NCBI GenBank assembly: GCA_945957605.1
Contig: CAMFLR010000012.1
Location: forward strand, 124,001 to 188,000
DNA from: an uncultured Isosphaeraceae bacterium
GTDB taxonomy: Bacteria; Planctomycetota; Planctomycetia; Isosphaerales; Isosphaeraceae
DNA: 64,000 nt
Direction: 5' to 3'
Within the stretch, counting starts at the first letter, position 1. Each line of letters opens with the position of its first letter. Below the pieces are notes generated by a model, which saw nothing but the letters and a program-made list of their open reading frames with translations, did not search any database and was not told the origin of the DNA. Below, piece after piece: positions 1 through 9,706 of this stretch. The position numbers were made by a program, and so were the translations under genes.

Positions 1-929
1 CGTCCGGTGCTTGCCGGGATGATTCTGACACGGTTCCTTCACGTTTCTAGAGGGCTGGGGTAATTCAGGTTTTGGGTCAATCCGGTTGTGATGATGGCCA
101 ACGACCTGTCCGTCGTTGATCGCCTGTGCACTGAGTCTTTGTATCCTATCGGGTGGGAGCGCTACATTCCATCAATTCTTTTCAGTGGCGGGCAGGTGGT
201 CAATAACGACCGCCTCATTTGCAAGCAAATAACAGTCCCGTCACCCTGAAAATGGATGAGCTGCCGGCTACCTGTAAATGCGGGCTGTCTGTAGAAGGAA
301 GTGGTCGGTGGTCAGGAATCGAAAGGACTCAAGGCATATCTCGAACGGCCGATTCGCAGTTCCCGGGCCGCATGAGCGCGAGCGGGAAATGGATGTCGGG
401 ATAAATCAACACAGCCGGATGAACGGCGGTCCTTGCCTCCGCGGCAACGGGTGTTTGCTGACGAATCCGAGGGGGAAATCATAGGCCACATGTGAACCAG
501 AAACCCAGGGGTTTCCGGCCGTGACCAACCGTTGGCAGACTGCGATCCATCACGTTTCCGCACGCGGAAACGGGGCGGCCGCCGTGTGATGGTTCCGAGT
601 AGACCAGGGCAGCGACTTGCACAAAACAGGTGCTGCCAGCGCTCAGCTCGAAGGTCACAAACACGGCCGACGAAGAGGGATCATAACCAAGCCTCAGGGC
701 CCTGCCCATAGGTCAGAAAGAGTGATTTGGCAGCAAAAAAATTTGATCTTTCTTAACCGGTTGAAGGGTAGCCATTTCGACCGTCGAACGGTCGGAAAGA
801 TTCTCGAAATTTCTTCACGATTGGACCCAAATCGGGTGGCGAAATCGCACCAAGCGCCCCGCGGTCGACGGTGTCTCAGTCTGCAAGAAACTGCGAAAAA
901 CCCGAGAAAAATTGGCGAAAACACAAAAA
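1..929. other. gene-free stretch with local hairpins
   Basis: No frame here looks like a protein: the open frames are short, overlap in several frames and show no motif. There are three clean inverted repeats: GAAACCC/GGGTTTC at 500-515; a two-level stem with outer arms CCATCAC (547-553) and GTGATGG (586-592) enclosing GTTTCCG/CGGAAAC (554-571); and CGACCGT/ACGGTCG at 778-794. They could belong to a structured RNA or be remnants of dispersed repeats. No function is assigned. Confidence 0.5.
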
Positions 930-974
930 ACACAACCGTTCCGGCTCAGTCTGGGAGAGCTGGAACGGTTGTGT
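930..974 (-). terminator. intrinsic terminator of rplU
   Basis: The arms ACACAACCGTTCC (930-942) and GGAACGGTTGTGT (962-974) pair perfectly, and an inner GCTC/GAGC lengthens the stem. In the minus-strand direction the stem is followed by a T-run (the A-run at 925-930 on the plus strand). It lies 25 bases past the rplU stop and ends the transcript with no room for a second gene. Confidence 0.9.
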
Positions 975-998
975 AAATTTGGAGAAGATGCGACGTCG

Positions 999-1313
999 TC
1001 AGGCCGAAACAACCGACGTGATCTGGACGCGGGTGTGGGGCTGACGGTGACCGTTGCGGCGGCGAAGTCCCTTGCGCCGGCGGAACTTTTGGATAATGAT
1101 TTTCTTATCTTTGAACTGGTCGACGATCTTGGCGACGACCTTGGCACCTTCGATGACCGGAAGACCGATCACCGGTTCGCCATTGCCGGCGATGAGCAGG
1201 ACCTTGGAGAAGACAACCTCGGCGCCACGCTCGCCGTCGCGACGGTCGACGACGATGGTATCGCCCTCGCTCACCCGAAACTGATGGCTACCGTCCTCAA
1301 AAATCGCGTACAT
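999..1313 (-). CDS. rplU: 50S ribosomal protein L21
   Basis: This is a 104-residue protein of normal L21 length. It opens with MYAIFEDGSHQFRV, has the central block KVLLIAG with IGLPVIEGAKVVAKIV, and carries the basic C-terminal KKIIIQKFRRRKG segment that contacts 23S rRNA. The frame stays open upstream to 1364, but the ATG at 1313 is the family start and has a GAGGAG Shine-Dalgarno about 10 bases upstream. L21 binds 23S rRNA in the large subunit. In many bacteria rpmA (L27) follows directly; here a strong terminator follows instead, so rplU appears to be transcribed alone at its 3' side. Confidence 0.96.
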   Translation of the reverse strand: MYAIFEDGSHQFRVSEGDTIVVDRRDGERGAEVVFSKVLLIAGNGEPVIGLPVIEGAKVVAKIVDQFKDKKIIIQKFRRRKGLRRRNGHRQPHTRVQITSVVSA

Positions 1314-1705
1314 CCGTCGAAACTCCTCGCGGCCCATATCAAGGCCGTCGGGCCCGTGCGTCACAGGACATCAAAAGTTCAGTTGATCAGCCGCCCCGCA
1401 TCCTTCGAGGAGCGAGGGAAGGCAGAGATCGTAGCAAATCGCCAATCTCAGGGGAAGTCCATCTCGCCAGGCCTTCGCCAATTTCGTAACCGGAGGCTGG
1501 CGAGAATCGACCACGCATTGATGTAAGTCGAGTTATGCCACTGTATCAGAAATAGAACATAGCGGTTGTAGTGTTCTCACGTCGAACACGTTCGGATCTG
1601 GCCCCATCGGTTACAAAAATAGTTGACAAAGCGATCGTGAATGCCGTTTAGTATTGTGATTCCCGATAGATCGCCAGACCTACTATTCGGATTGTTGCTT
1701 GAACG
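1314..1705. promoter_or_regulatory. divergent rplU/lysR control region
   Basis: This gap carries the 5' ends of rplU (minus) and the LysR gene (plus). It has a cluster of GAAC/GTTC half sites: AGAACA (1554-1559) with TGTTCT (1572-1577), then CGAAC-AC-GTTCG (1583-1594). TTGACA at 1623-1628 with TAGTAT at 1649-1654 is a possible promoter for the LysR gene, but the 20-base spacer is longer than usual. The half-site cluster just upstream could be an autoregulatory operator. This is inference from symmetry only. Confidence 0.35.
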
Positions 1706-2650
1706 ATGCAGTGGGAATCGCTCAAAATCTTCTGTGACGTCGTTCGATGGGGCAGCTTTTCGCGAGGCGCCCAGGAGAACGACATTGCGCAGTCGTCGGC
1801 GAGCCAGGCTGTGCACCAGCTTGAAATCCGGCTGGGCGTGCGGCTGATCGACCGTTCGAAGCGGCCCCTCGTTCTGACTCCCCACGGCAAGGTCTTTTAC
1901 GAAGGGTGCAAGGAACTGGTCGGCCGCTATCAGGAGCTCGAAAACCGCGTCAAGGCACTTGAAGACGACCAGAACGTCGTCGGTACGGTGCGGGTCGCGT
2001 CGATCTACTCCGCCGGCTTCATCCACATCCAGCAGTTCGCTCAGCGATTCCACGAGCTGCATCCCGGCGCCTATGTGAAGCTGGAATATCTGCACCCGAC
2101 TCGGGTTCTTGAGTCGGTTACGCAAGGGCACGCCGAGCTTGGTCTGATTTCGTTCATGAACAAGCGCAACGACCTCAAGGTCATCCCCTGGCGTGAAGAG
2201 GAGATGGTGCTGGCGGCGTCGCCGCGGCATCGGTTCGCGAACCGAACGTCGGTCGACGTGTCGGAACTGGATGGCGAAACATTTGTCGGCTTCGATCACG
2301 ACCTGGCGATCCGCCGGGCGATCGACCGGTTCTTGCGACAGCACGAGGTCCACGTGAAGGTGGGTCTCGAGTTTGACAACATCGAGAACATCAAGAGGGC
2401 TGTGGAGGCCGATTCGGGCGTCGCAATTCTTCCCGCCCCCACGCTTGACGGCGAGGTTCGCGCTGGCAGCCTGGCCGCAGTCCCATTCCAGAAACATCGA
2501 ATCAGCAGGCCGCTCTCGATTGTGCACCGCCGATCGGAGCAGCTTGGACTGACGGCATCGCGGTTCCTCCGGTTGCTGCAATCCGGAGCCGATTCCGCAA
2601 CCACCCAAACCAGCGCGCGAGCGGCCGCATCGATCGACGGCCGCCCATAA
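1706..2650 (+). CDS. LysR-family transcriptional regulator
   Basis: A 314-residue protein of typical LysR length. Residues 1-60 are the winged helix-turn-helix (LKIFCDVVRWGSFSRGAQ, then SSASQAVHQLEIRLGVRLIDR), followed by a linker helix and a periplasmic-binding-like effector domain from about residue 95 (GTVRVASIYSAG) to 295. It sits 176 bases upstream of gltB in the same direction. LysR regulators such as GltC control glutamate synthase in other bacteria, so control of gltBD is plausible, but unlike gltC this gene is not divergent from its neighbour. Low-complexity residues close the C-terminus. The effector is unknown. Confidence 0.85.
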   Translation: MQWESLKIFCDVVRWGSFSRGAQENDIAQSSASQAVHQLEIRLGVRLIDRSKRPLVLTPHGKVFYEGCKELVGRYQELENRVKALEDDQNVVGTVRVASIYSAGFIHIQQFAQRFHELHPGAYVKLEYLHPTRVLESVTQGHAELGLISFMNKRNDLKVIPWREEEMVLAASPRHRFANRTSVDVSELDGETFVGFDHDLAIRRAIDRFLRQHEVHVKVGLEFDNIENIKRAVEADSGVAILPAPTLDGEVRAGSLAAVPFQKHRISRPLSIVHRRSEQLGLTASRFLRLLQSGADSATTQTSARAAASIDGRP

Positions 2651-2826
2651 ATCGACGAAGGCCAACCGGGACGCACAGAACGAGGCGCGGCCCGGAAGGG
2701 TTGCCTCCTCTCCCCTCGGGACTTCCGAGATTTCTCTAACCGTTTACGACACGACCGCAACACGAACCAAATATCGACGAGACCGTGCCTACCCCCAGGC
2801 ACGATTCGCAGTGAAGGGTTGAACTT

Positions 2827-5800
2827 ATGAGCTACGGTCTACCCGAACCCCAGGGCCTTTACTCTCCCGAACAAGAGCATGACGCGTGCGGTGTCGGTTT
2901 TGTCGCCGATATCAAGGGGCGGAAAACGCACCAGCTCGTGCGTGACGCACTCACGGTTCTGCAAAACCTCAATCACCGCGGCGCATGCGGATGTGAAGAT
3001 AACACCGGCGACGGCGCCGGGATCCTGATCCAGATTCCGCACGACTTCCTCGTCTCGCGCTGCAAGCCGCTGGGAATCGACCTGCCGGAGCCGGGTAAGT
3101 ACGGTGTCGGTGCGTTCTTCGCCTCGCCGATCGTTGCACAGCAGGGTTTCGGCCAGAGGATGTTCGAGACGATCGTCGCCGAAGAAGGTTTGACCTTCCT
3201 GGGCTGGCGTACGCTGCGGACCGACAACTCGACCCTTGGTGACGGTGCGAAGCGGGTTGAGCCCGCGATGTTCCACGCCTACATCGCCTCGCCTTACGAC
3301 GATCCCGATCGCTTCGAGCGCAAGCTGTTCGTGGTGCGCAAGCGGTTCGAAACGGCGATCATGATGTCGGGGCTGGAAGACCACAAGTTCTTCTACTTCC
3401 CCAGCCTGTCGTGCCAGACCGTCGTCTACAAGGGGATGCTCACGCCCGACCAGCTCGGCAGCTACTTTGCCGACGACCTGGCCGACCCCGCGCTCACCAG
3501 CGCCCTGGCGATGGTGCACTCGCGCTTCAGCACGAACACGTTCCCGAGCTGGGAACTGGCGCACCCGTACCGCATGATCTCGCACAACGGCGAAATCAAC
3601 ACGCTCCGCGGCAACATCAACTGGATGCGTGCCCGCGAAGCTCTCTTCGCCTCCGAACTTTACGAGCCGGGCGACGTCGAGAAACTGCTGCCGATCATTC
3701 GCGAAGGATTGAGCGACACGGCGTGCCTCGACAACGCGGTCGAATTGCTCGTGAAGTCGGGCTACGACCTGGCTCACGCGATGATGATGCTCATTCCCGA
3801 AGCGTGGGAAAACCACGAGACGATGTCGCAGAGCAAGCGCGACTTCTATCGTTACCACACCGCGCTCATGGAAGCGTGGGACGGCCCGGCGTCGATCACC
3901 TTCACCAACGGCAAGGCGATTGGTGCGGTACTCGACCGCAACGGTCTGCGTCCCAGCCGCTACTGGGTGACGAGCGACGATCGCGTCATCATGGCGTCGG
4001 AAGTCGGCGCCCTCGAAGTTCCGCCCGAAAACGTCGTGAAGAAGGGACGTCTCGAGCCGGGCAAGATGTTCCTGATCGACCTCGAACAGGGCCGGATCGT
4101 CGGCGACGAAGAACTCAAGGAATCGATCGCCAGCAAGCAGCCGTACGGCCAGTGGCTCCAGGAATACATGGTGCCGCTCGGCGAAGTTCCCGATGCGCCT
4201 CACGTCGAAGGCCCCGACCCCGAAACGCTGCTCAAACGTCAGCGTGCGTTCGGCTACACGCTCGAAGACTTGAAGTACATCCTCGGGCCGATGTCGAGCA
4301 ACGGTGAAGAAGCGATCGGTTCGATGGGAACCGACACGCCGCTGGCCGTGCTCTCCGACCAGGCTCAGCCGCTGTTCAACTACTTCAAGCAGCTTTTCGC
4401 CCAGGTGACGAACCCGCCGCTCGACGCGATTCGCGAAGAGCTGGTGACGTCGGTTCTCACCGGTGCGGGCGGCGAAGGGAACCTGCTCGAACCCAAGCCC
4501 GAGAGCTGCCGCCAGATCGCGCTCGACACGCCGATTCTCGATAACGACGAGCTGGCGAAGTTCAAGCTGCTCAACGGCTGGCGCGGGTTCCGGTCGGTCG
4601 AATTGCCGATGCTGTTCGATGCGGCCGCAGGAGCTGAAGGGCTCGAACGGGCACTCGACGACCTCTTCCGCCGTGCGGCGCTGGAAGTCGAGCGCGGCGC
4701 GAACCTGCTCATCCTGTCGCACCGTGGCTCCGACGCGAAGCTCGCGCCGATTCCCTCGCTGCTCGCGACGGCCGGCTTGCACCACTACATGGTTCGTGCG
4801 GGAATTCGCAGCCGTGCCGGCCTGATCCTCGAATGCGGCGACGCTCGCGAAGTTCATCACTTCGCCCTTTTGCTCGGCTACGGCGCGGGCTCGATCAACC
4901 CGTATCTCGCGTTCGAGACGCTCGACAACATGATCGAGAACGGGATGGTCAAGGAAGGGATCGACCATTTCGAGGCGGTCAAGCGTTATCGCAAGGCAAT
5001 CAAGAAGGGCGTCGTGAAGGTGATGTCCAAGATGGGCATCAGCACGATCCAGAGCTACCGAGGCGCCCAGATCTTCGAGGCGATTGGCCTCAACGAAGAG
5101 TTCGTCGGCCGCTATTTCGACAAGACCGCCAGCCGGATCGGTGGTATCGGTCTCAAGGAAGTCGCCGCCGAGGTGCTGCACCACCACAACCACGCGTACG
5201 CCCAGCGCGACGCGGGTCCGGAATTGCTCGACTGGGGCGGACACTACCAGTGGCGCCGCGAGGGTGAGTTCCACCTGTTCAATCCCGAGACGGTCTATCG
5301 CCTCCAGCATGCAACGAAGTCGGCCCGTTTCGACATTTTCAAGAGCTACACCAAGCTCGTCGATGAGCAGAACGAGCGGCTTTGCACGCTTCGTGGCCTG
5401 TTCGACTTCAAGATCGATCCGTCGAATTCGATTCCGATTGATGAAGTCGAGTCGATCGACAGCATCGTCAAGCGGTTCGCGACCGGCGCGATGTCGTACG
5501 GTTCGATCAGCGGTGAAGCCCACGAAACGCTCGCCATCGCGATGAATCGGCTCGGCGGCCGTAGCAACACCGGCGAAGGTGGCGAAGACTCGGCGCGGTT
5601 CAAGCCGATGCCGAACGGCGACAGCAAGCGAAGCTCGATCAAACAAGTCGCGTCGGGCCGCTTCGGCGTCACCAGCGAATTCCTCGTCAACTCCGACGAG
5701 ATTCAGATCAAGATGGCGCAGGGAGCCAAGCCCGGTGAGGGTGGTCAGCTTCCCGGTCACAAGGTCTGGCCGTGGATCGCCAAGGTGCGAAATTCGACGC

Positions 5801-7383
5801 CGGGTGTGGCCCTGATCAGCCCGCCGCCGCACCACGACATTTACTCGATCGAAGACCTCGCGCAGCTCATCCACGACCTCAAGAACTCGAACCCCCGGGC
5901 ACGCATCAGCGTGAAGCTCGTGGCCGAGGTAGGTGTCGGTACGGTCGCGGCGGGTGTCGCCAAGGCGCATAGCGATGTCGTGCTGATCTCCGGTTACGAC
6001 GGCGGCACGGGCGCCTCGCCGCTCACGTCGCTCAAGCACGCGGGCATCCCCTGGGAGCTTGGCCTGGCCGAGACGCAGCAAACGCTCGTCCTCAACAAGC
6101 TACGCGACCGCATCGTGGTGCAGACCGACGGCCAGTTGAAGACCGGTCGCGACGTGATTGTCGCCGCATTGCTCGGTGCCGAAGAGTACGGCTTTGCGAC
6201 GGCTCCGCTCGTCGTGATGGGTTGCGTGATGATGCGGGTATGTCACCTCGACACCTGCCCGGTCGGTATCGCGACGCAGAATCCCAAGCTGCGTGAGAAG
6301 TTTAGCGGCCAGGCCGATCACGTCGTCAACTTCTTCAAGTTCATCGCCGAAGAAGTGCGCGAGCTGATGGCTCAGCTAGGCTTCCGCACGATCGACGACA
6401 TGATCGGCCGATCCGACTTGCTCGACATGAAGAAGGCGCTCGACCACTACAAGGCCAAGGGTCTCGACTTCACGAAGATCTTCTACCGGCCGCGCGTGGG
6501 CGATGAAGTCGGCGTTCGCCGGATGATCGAGCAGGATCACGGCCTCGCCGCCGCGCTCGACCAGAAGCTGCTGCCGCTCGCCGCTCCCGCGCTCGAGAAG
6601 GGCGAAGCGGTCGAGTTCCCGATGACGATTCGCAACGTGAACCGTACCGTGGGCACGATCCTCGGCAGCGAGCTGACGCGGAAGTATGGTGCGGCGGGCT
6701 TGCCCGACGACACGATCAAGATCAACTTCACCGGCTCGGGCGGTCAGAGCTTCGGCGCGTTCGTTCCCAAGGGAATGACGATGACGCTCGAAGGCGACTC
6801 GAACGACTACGTCGGCAAGGGACTCTCCGGCGGTAAGATCATCATCTATCCGCCTCGTGTCGCGACGTTCGTCCCAGAAGAGAACGTCCTCGTCGGCAAC
6901 GTCGTGCTCTATGGTGCGACGAGCGGCCGGGCCTTCTTCCGTGGCCGCGCTGGGGAGCGTTTCGCGGTTCGTAATAGCGGTGCGTTGACCGTCGTCGAAG
7001 GTACGGGCGACCACGGCTGCGAGTACATGACCGGCGGCACCGTGGTCGTCATCGGTTCAACCGGCCGCAACTTCGCGGCGGGTATGAGCGGCGGCTCGGC
7101 CTTCATTTACGACGAAGACGGCGAGTTCCCCTCGCGGTGCAATCGCGAGATGGTCGACCTTGAGAAGTTCACCGATCCCGAGGATATCGCCCTGGTGCGT
7201 GACCTCTTGATCCAGCACGCCGGCTACACCGGCAGCACCGTGGCCAAGCGACTGCTCGGCGACTGGGAAAACGCGGTGTCGAAGTTCGTGAAGGTGATGC
7301 CGATCGACTATCGCCGCGTGCTTCAGGAACAGAAGAAGAAAAAGGCGGACGAAGGCACGGCTGTGGCCGGCGCCCGACGCTGA
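2827..7383 (+). CDS. gltB: glutamate synthase (NADPH) large subunit
   Basis: This 1518-residue protein has full GltB length. It makes glutamate from 2-oxoglutarate and glutamine, releasing ammonia in the N-terminal domain and channelling it to the synthase site. Cys21 in DACGVGF is the Ntn-type nucleophile, so a 20-residue propeptide should be removed. The order is glutamine amidotransferase (about 21-430), central domain, FMN-binding synthase domain (about 830-1215) and a C-terminal beta-helix (GXGXG repeats such as [10 protein letters not shown]). The 3Fe-4S ligands are C1133, C1139 and C1144 (C-x5-C-x4-C, ending CPVGIATQ). AAGGG lies upstream of the ATG. It works with gltD downstream. Confidence 0.98.
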   Translation: MSYGLPEPQGLYSPEQEHDACGVGFVADIKGRKTHQLVRDALTVLQNLNHRGACGCEDNTGDGAGILIQIPHDFLVSRCKPLGIDLPEPGKYGVGAFFASPIVAQQGFGQRMFETIVAEEGLTFLGWRTLRTDNSTLGDGAKRVEPAMFHAYIASPYDDPDRFERKLFVVRKRFETAIMMSGLEDHKFFYFPSLSCQTVVYKGMLTPDQLGSYFADDLADPALTSALAMVHSRFSTNTFPSWELAHPYRMISHNGEINTLRGNINWMRAREALFASELYEPGDVEKLLPIIREGLSDTACLDNAVELLVKSGYDLAHAMMMLIPEAWENHETMSQSKRDFYRYHTALMEAWDGPASITFTNGKAIGAVLDRNGLRPSRYWVTSDDRVIMASEVGALEVPPENVVKKGRLEPGKMFLIDLEQGRIVGDEELKESIASKQPYGQWLQEYMVPLGEVPDAPHVEGPDPETLLKRQRAFGYTLEDLKYILGPMSSNGEEAIGSMGTDTPLAVLSDQAQPLFNYFKQLFAQVTNPPLDAIREELVTSVLTGAGGEGNLLEPKPESCRQIALDTPILDNDELAKFKLLNGWRGFRSVELPMLFDAAAGAEGLERALDDLFRRAALEVERGANLLILSHRGSDAKLAPIPSLLATAGLHHYMVRAGIRSRAGLILECGDAREVHHFALLLGYGAGSINPYLAFETLDNMIENGMVKEGIDHFEAVKRYRKAIKKGVVKVMSKMGISTIQSYRGAQIFEAIGLNEEFVGRYFDKTASRIGGIGLKEVAAEVLHHHNHAYAQRDAGPELLDWGGHYQWRREGEFHLFNPETVYRLQHATKSARFDIFKSYTKLVDEQNERLCTLRGLFDFKIDPSNSIPIDEVESIDSIVKRFATGAMSYGSISGEAHETLAIAMNRLGGRSNTGEGGEDSARFKPMPNGDSKRSSIKQVASGRFGVTSEFLVNSDEIQIKMAQGAKPGEGGQLPGHKVWPWIAKVRNSTPGVALISPPPHHDIYSIEDLAQLIHDLKNSNPRARISVKLVAEVGVGTVAAGVAKAHSDVVLISGYDGGTGASPLTSLKHAGIPWELGLAETQQTLVLNKLRDRIVVQTDGQLKTGRDVIVAALLGAEEYGFATAPLVVMGCVMMRVCHLDTCPVGIATQNPKLREKFSGQADHVVNFFKFIAEEVRELMAQLGFRTIDDMIGRSDLLDMKKALDHYKAKGLDFTKIFYRPRVGDEVGVRRMIEQDHGLAAALDQKLLPLAAPALEKGEAVEFPMTIRNVNRTVGTILGSELTRKYGAAGLPDDTIKINFTGSGGQSFGAFVPKGMTMTLEGDSNDYVGKGLSGGKIIIYPPRVATFVPEENVLVGNVVLYGATSGRAFFRGRAGERFAVRNSGALTVVEGTGDHGCEYMTGGTVVVIGSTGRNFAAGMSGGSAFIYDEDGEFPSRCNREMVDLEKFTDPEDIALVRDLLIQHAGYTGSTVAKRLLGDWENAVSKFVKVMPIDYRRVLQEQKKKKADEGTAVAGARR

Positions 7384-7404
7384 TTTTTCCTCGACGCAAC
7401 ACAC

Positions 7405-7445
7405 CGAAAGCGGGCCGGAGACGCGTTCTCCGGCCCCGACTTTCG
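7405..7445 (+). promoter_or_regulatory. bulged hairpin between gltB and gltD
   Basis: The stem GGGCCGGAG (7412-7420)/CTCCGGCCC (7428-7436) is enclosed by outer arms CGAAAG (7405-7410) and CTTTCG (7440-7445). There is no T-run, so it is not a standard terminator. In a gltB-gltD transcript it could stall polymerase, protect the gltB 3' end or set the ratio of the two subunits. This is read from base pairing only. Confidence 0.45.
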
Positions 7446-7546
7446 ACGGAAATATACAGGTCGATATCAACAAGCGATACAAGGTCCAGCCACTCAAGAG
7501 TCGGCGACAACCGCGACGGAAACATTTGATTTTGGAGGTCTGACAG

Positions 7547-9019
7547 GTGGGCAAGCCGACTGGATTTATGGAAAGCCCTCGCGAGATGCCGTCGCGGCGC
7601 TCGGTTCCCGAGCGGTTGCACGACTTCCGCGAAGTTTATAATCCGTTTCCAATTTTGAAGCTGAGAGAGCAGGGCGGGCGCTGCATGGATTGCGGCATTC
7701 CGTTCTGCCACCAGGGTTGCCCGCTCGGCAACCTGATTCCCGACTGGAACGACCTCGTCTATCGCGACCAGTGGCGCATGGCGATCGACCGCCTGCACGC
7801 CACCAACAACTTCCCCGAGTTCACCGGCACGCTTTGCCCCGCGCCCTGCGAAGCTTCGTGCGTGCTCGGCATCAACAGCGATCCGGTCACGATCAAACAG
7901 GTCGAGCAGAGCATCGTCGATCGCGCCTGGGATGAAGGCTGGATCATCCCCGAACCGGCTCAGGTGAAGACCGGCAAAAAGGTGGCGGTCATCGGCTCTG
8001 GTCCCGCCGGTCTCGCCGCGGCGCAGCAGCTTTGTCGTGCTGGTCACGACGTGACGGTGTTCGAACGGGCCGATCGCATCGGCGGCTTGCTCCGCTACGG
8101 CATCCCCGACTTCAAGATGGAAAAGTGGCGTCTCGACCGCCGTCTCGACCAGATGAAGGCCGAAGGTGTCGAGTTCCGTGCTGGCGTGAACGTGGGCGTC
8201 GATCTCGATTGCAAGGAATTGCTCGAGTCGTACGACGCGATCTGCCTCTGCGGTGGTGCGACTCAGGCGCGTGACCTGCCAATCGAAGGCCGCGACCTTG
8301 GCGGCGTCCACTTCGCCATGGACTTCCTGCCGCTGCAGAACCAAAAGGTCGCAGGCGACTCGCAAAGTGCCGAAACCTTCATCACGGCCGAAGGCAAGCA
8401 CGTGATCATCATCGGCGGCGGCGACACCGGTGCCGACTGCCTGGGAACGTCGCACCGCCAGAAGTGTGCGAGCGTTTATCAGTTCGAGATCGTGCCGCAG
8501 CCGCCCAAGGATCGCGCCGCGGGCAACCCCTGGCCGCAGTGGTCGAACATCCTCCGCGTTTCGAGCGCCCACGAAGAAGGCGGAACGCGCGAGTACTCGA
8601 TCCAGACGAAGCGATTCGTCGGCGAAAACGGCAAGGTCACCGCGCTCGAAACCGTGCTCGTCGAAGTGAAGAACGACAACGGCCGGATGAGCTTCGCCGA
8701 AGTCCCCGGCACCGAGAAGACCTACAAGGCCGACCTCGTGCTGCTGGCGATGGGCTTCACCGGCCCCGAGCGCAAGGGCTTGCTCGAAGGCTTGGGCGTC
8801 GAGCTCGACCGCATGGGCAACGTCAAGGCGGGCGCCGACAAGAAGACGAGCGTCGACAAGGTTTTCACCGCAGGCGACATGACGCGTGGGCAAAGCCTGA
8901 TCGTCTGGGCGATCGCCGAAGGCCGTCAAGCTGCTCACAGTATCGACGAGTACCTGATGGGATCCTCGGAGCTGCCGTCGCCGCTGAACAACGGCAACGA
9001 TCGACGTCCATTTGCTTGA
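7547..9019 (+). CDS. gltD: glutamate synthase (NADPH) small subunit
   Basis: A 490-residue flavoprotein that passes electrons from NADPH through FAD and 4Fe-4S clusters to GltB. Cluster ligands are visible as C46, C49, C54, C58 and C97, C101, C105. The FAD-binding Rossmann motif [12 protein letters not shown] lies near residues 148-159, and the NADPH site GGGDTGADC near 295. The start is GTG at 7547, chosen because GGAGG at 7534-7538 stands 8 bases upstream. It lies 163 bases after gltB, separated by a hairpin, and ends before a repeat-type terminator. Confidence 0.97.
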   Translation: MGKPTGFMESPREMPSRRSVPERLHDFREVYNPFPILKLREQGGRCMDCGIPFCHQGCPLGNLIPDWNDLVYRDQWRMAIDRLHATNNFPEFTGTLCPAPCEASCVLGINSDPVTIKQVEQSIVDRAWDEGWIIPEPAQVKTGKKVAVIGSGPAGLAAAQQLCRAGHDVTVFERADRIGGLLRYGIPDFKMEKWRLDRRLDQMKAEGVEFRAGVNVGVDLDCKELLESYDAICLCGGATQARDLPIEGRDLGGVHFAMDFLPLQNQKVAGDSQSAETFITAEGKHVIIIGGGDTGADCLGTSHRQKCASVYQFEIVPQPPKDRAAGNPWPQWSNILRVSSAHEEGGTREYSIQTKRFVGENGKVTALETVLVEVKNDNGRMSFAEVPGTEKTYKADLVLLAMGFTGPERKGLLEGLGVELDRMGNVKAGADKKTSVDKVFTAGDMTRGQSLIVWAIAEGRQAAHSIDEYLMGSSELPSPLNNGNDRRPFA

Positions 9020-9054
9020 GCAAAGTTTCGCTTAAGTTAAAGAATGACGTGAAT

Positions 9055-9096
9055 ATATCCTCGCTCCCATGCTCTGCGTGGGAGCGTTTTTTTTTT
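9055..9096 (+). terminator. terminator of gltD made from repeat family 2
   Basis: The hairpin CGCTCCCA/TGGGAGCG at 9062-9086 is followed directly by ten T bases, an almost ideal intrinsic terminator 40 bases after gltD. The 32 bases 9055-9086 recur exactly, inverted, at 9582-9613, so the terminator stem is also a dispersed repeat unit. Confidence 0.85.
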
Positions 9097-9182
9097 GACC
9101 GCTCTGCCGCCATCGTCCCGGCTGGAGCCAGCCCTTGTCCAACCGCCGCGAGTCAGGCGACCCTCGAGTAAGGGGTGTATTG

Positions 9183-9428
9183 ATGATCGGACCGGCCGCC
9201 CGACTCGCCTTCGCGGACTTCCTCGACCGTTTGGCCGTGGGTCGAGCGAGCCCGGAGGAGTGGGAGTCCCTGGCCGTAGCGCACTACGGCGATGAGGTGC
9301 TGGAGGACGTCCGACGTCGCTGCGTCCGGCTGGCGATCGGCTCGTCGTCCTGGGGTGACTGGACGGCCTCTGAGCGTGAGGGCTTCCGGGCCCTCGCTGC
9401 CGAACTCCGGCACGCGACGACTGCCTGA
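9183..9428 (+). CDS. small orphan protein, function unknown
   Basis: An 81-residue predicted protein beginning MIGPAARLAFADF. It is mostly helical, with alternating acidic and basic residues (RASPEEWESLAVAHYGDEVLEDVRRR) and no signal peptide, membrane helix or cysteine motif. The ATG at 9183 is preferred over an upstream start at 9135 because TAAGGGG (9169-9175) lies 7 bases before it. The gene is flanked by exact inverted copies of a 32-bp repeat (9055-9086 and 9582-9613), so it may have been inserted or kept as a unit. I do not recognise the family. Confidence 0.6.
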   Translation: MIGPAARLAFADFLDRLAVGRASPEEWESLAVAHYGDEVLEDVRRRCVRLAIGSSSWGDWTASEREGFRALAAELRHATTA

Positions 9429-9559
9429 CCTGGCGCCGCCACGGTCTCGGGCAAAGCGCTGTCGCCGCCTTGGACCGAGCGAGCGCGAGGATGGCCTACC
9501 GCACTCCGCTGTGGGCGACCCGTATTCAGGGCATTGCGGAAATTGCAGATATCAATCAC

Positions 9560-9613
9560 AGCCGCAGAACGGCTTAAAATCCGCTCCCACGCAGAGCATG
9601 GGAGCGAGGATAT
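9560..9613 (+). repeat. repeat family 2, two-hairpin unit
   Basis: Hairpin 1 is AGCCG/CGGCT (9560-9574), followed by an A-rich spacer and hairpin 2, CGCTCCCA/TGGGAGCG (9582-9606), then AGGATAT. Bases 9582-9613 are the exact reverse complement of 9055-9086. Other members lie at 34676-34726, 59646-59690, 59761-59812 and, related, 60312-60361. Confidence 0.75.
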
Positions 9614-9652
9614 TTGCAAGTGTAAAAACAAAACACCAATGGGCCTGGAGAC

Positions 9653-9694
9653 GTGAAAACGTCTCCAGGCCCATTGGTTGTCACACACTAAAAC
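9653..9694 (-). terminator. intrinsic terminator of the GlmU-like gene
   Basis: The arms CCAATGGGCCTGGAGACG and CGTCTCCAGGCCCATTGG form a perfect 18-bp stem around a six-base loop. On the minus strand it is followed by TGTTTTGTTTTTAC. It lies just past the stop at 9707. Confidence 0.9.
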
Positions 9695-9706
9695 GTCTGC
9701 TCTATT

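Noticed and set aside
2651-2826. possible glutamine-type riboswitch before gltB
   Set aside because: No characteristic stem or conserved core was seen in the 176-base leader.
2839-6081. 1080-residue open frame antisense to gltB
   Set aside because: It lies opposite a fully conserved gltB. Its composition (Arg, Val, Glu, Leu) is what high-GC codon use on the other strand produces, and it has no motif.
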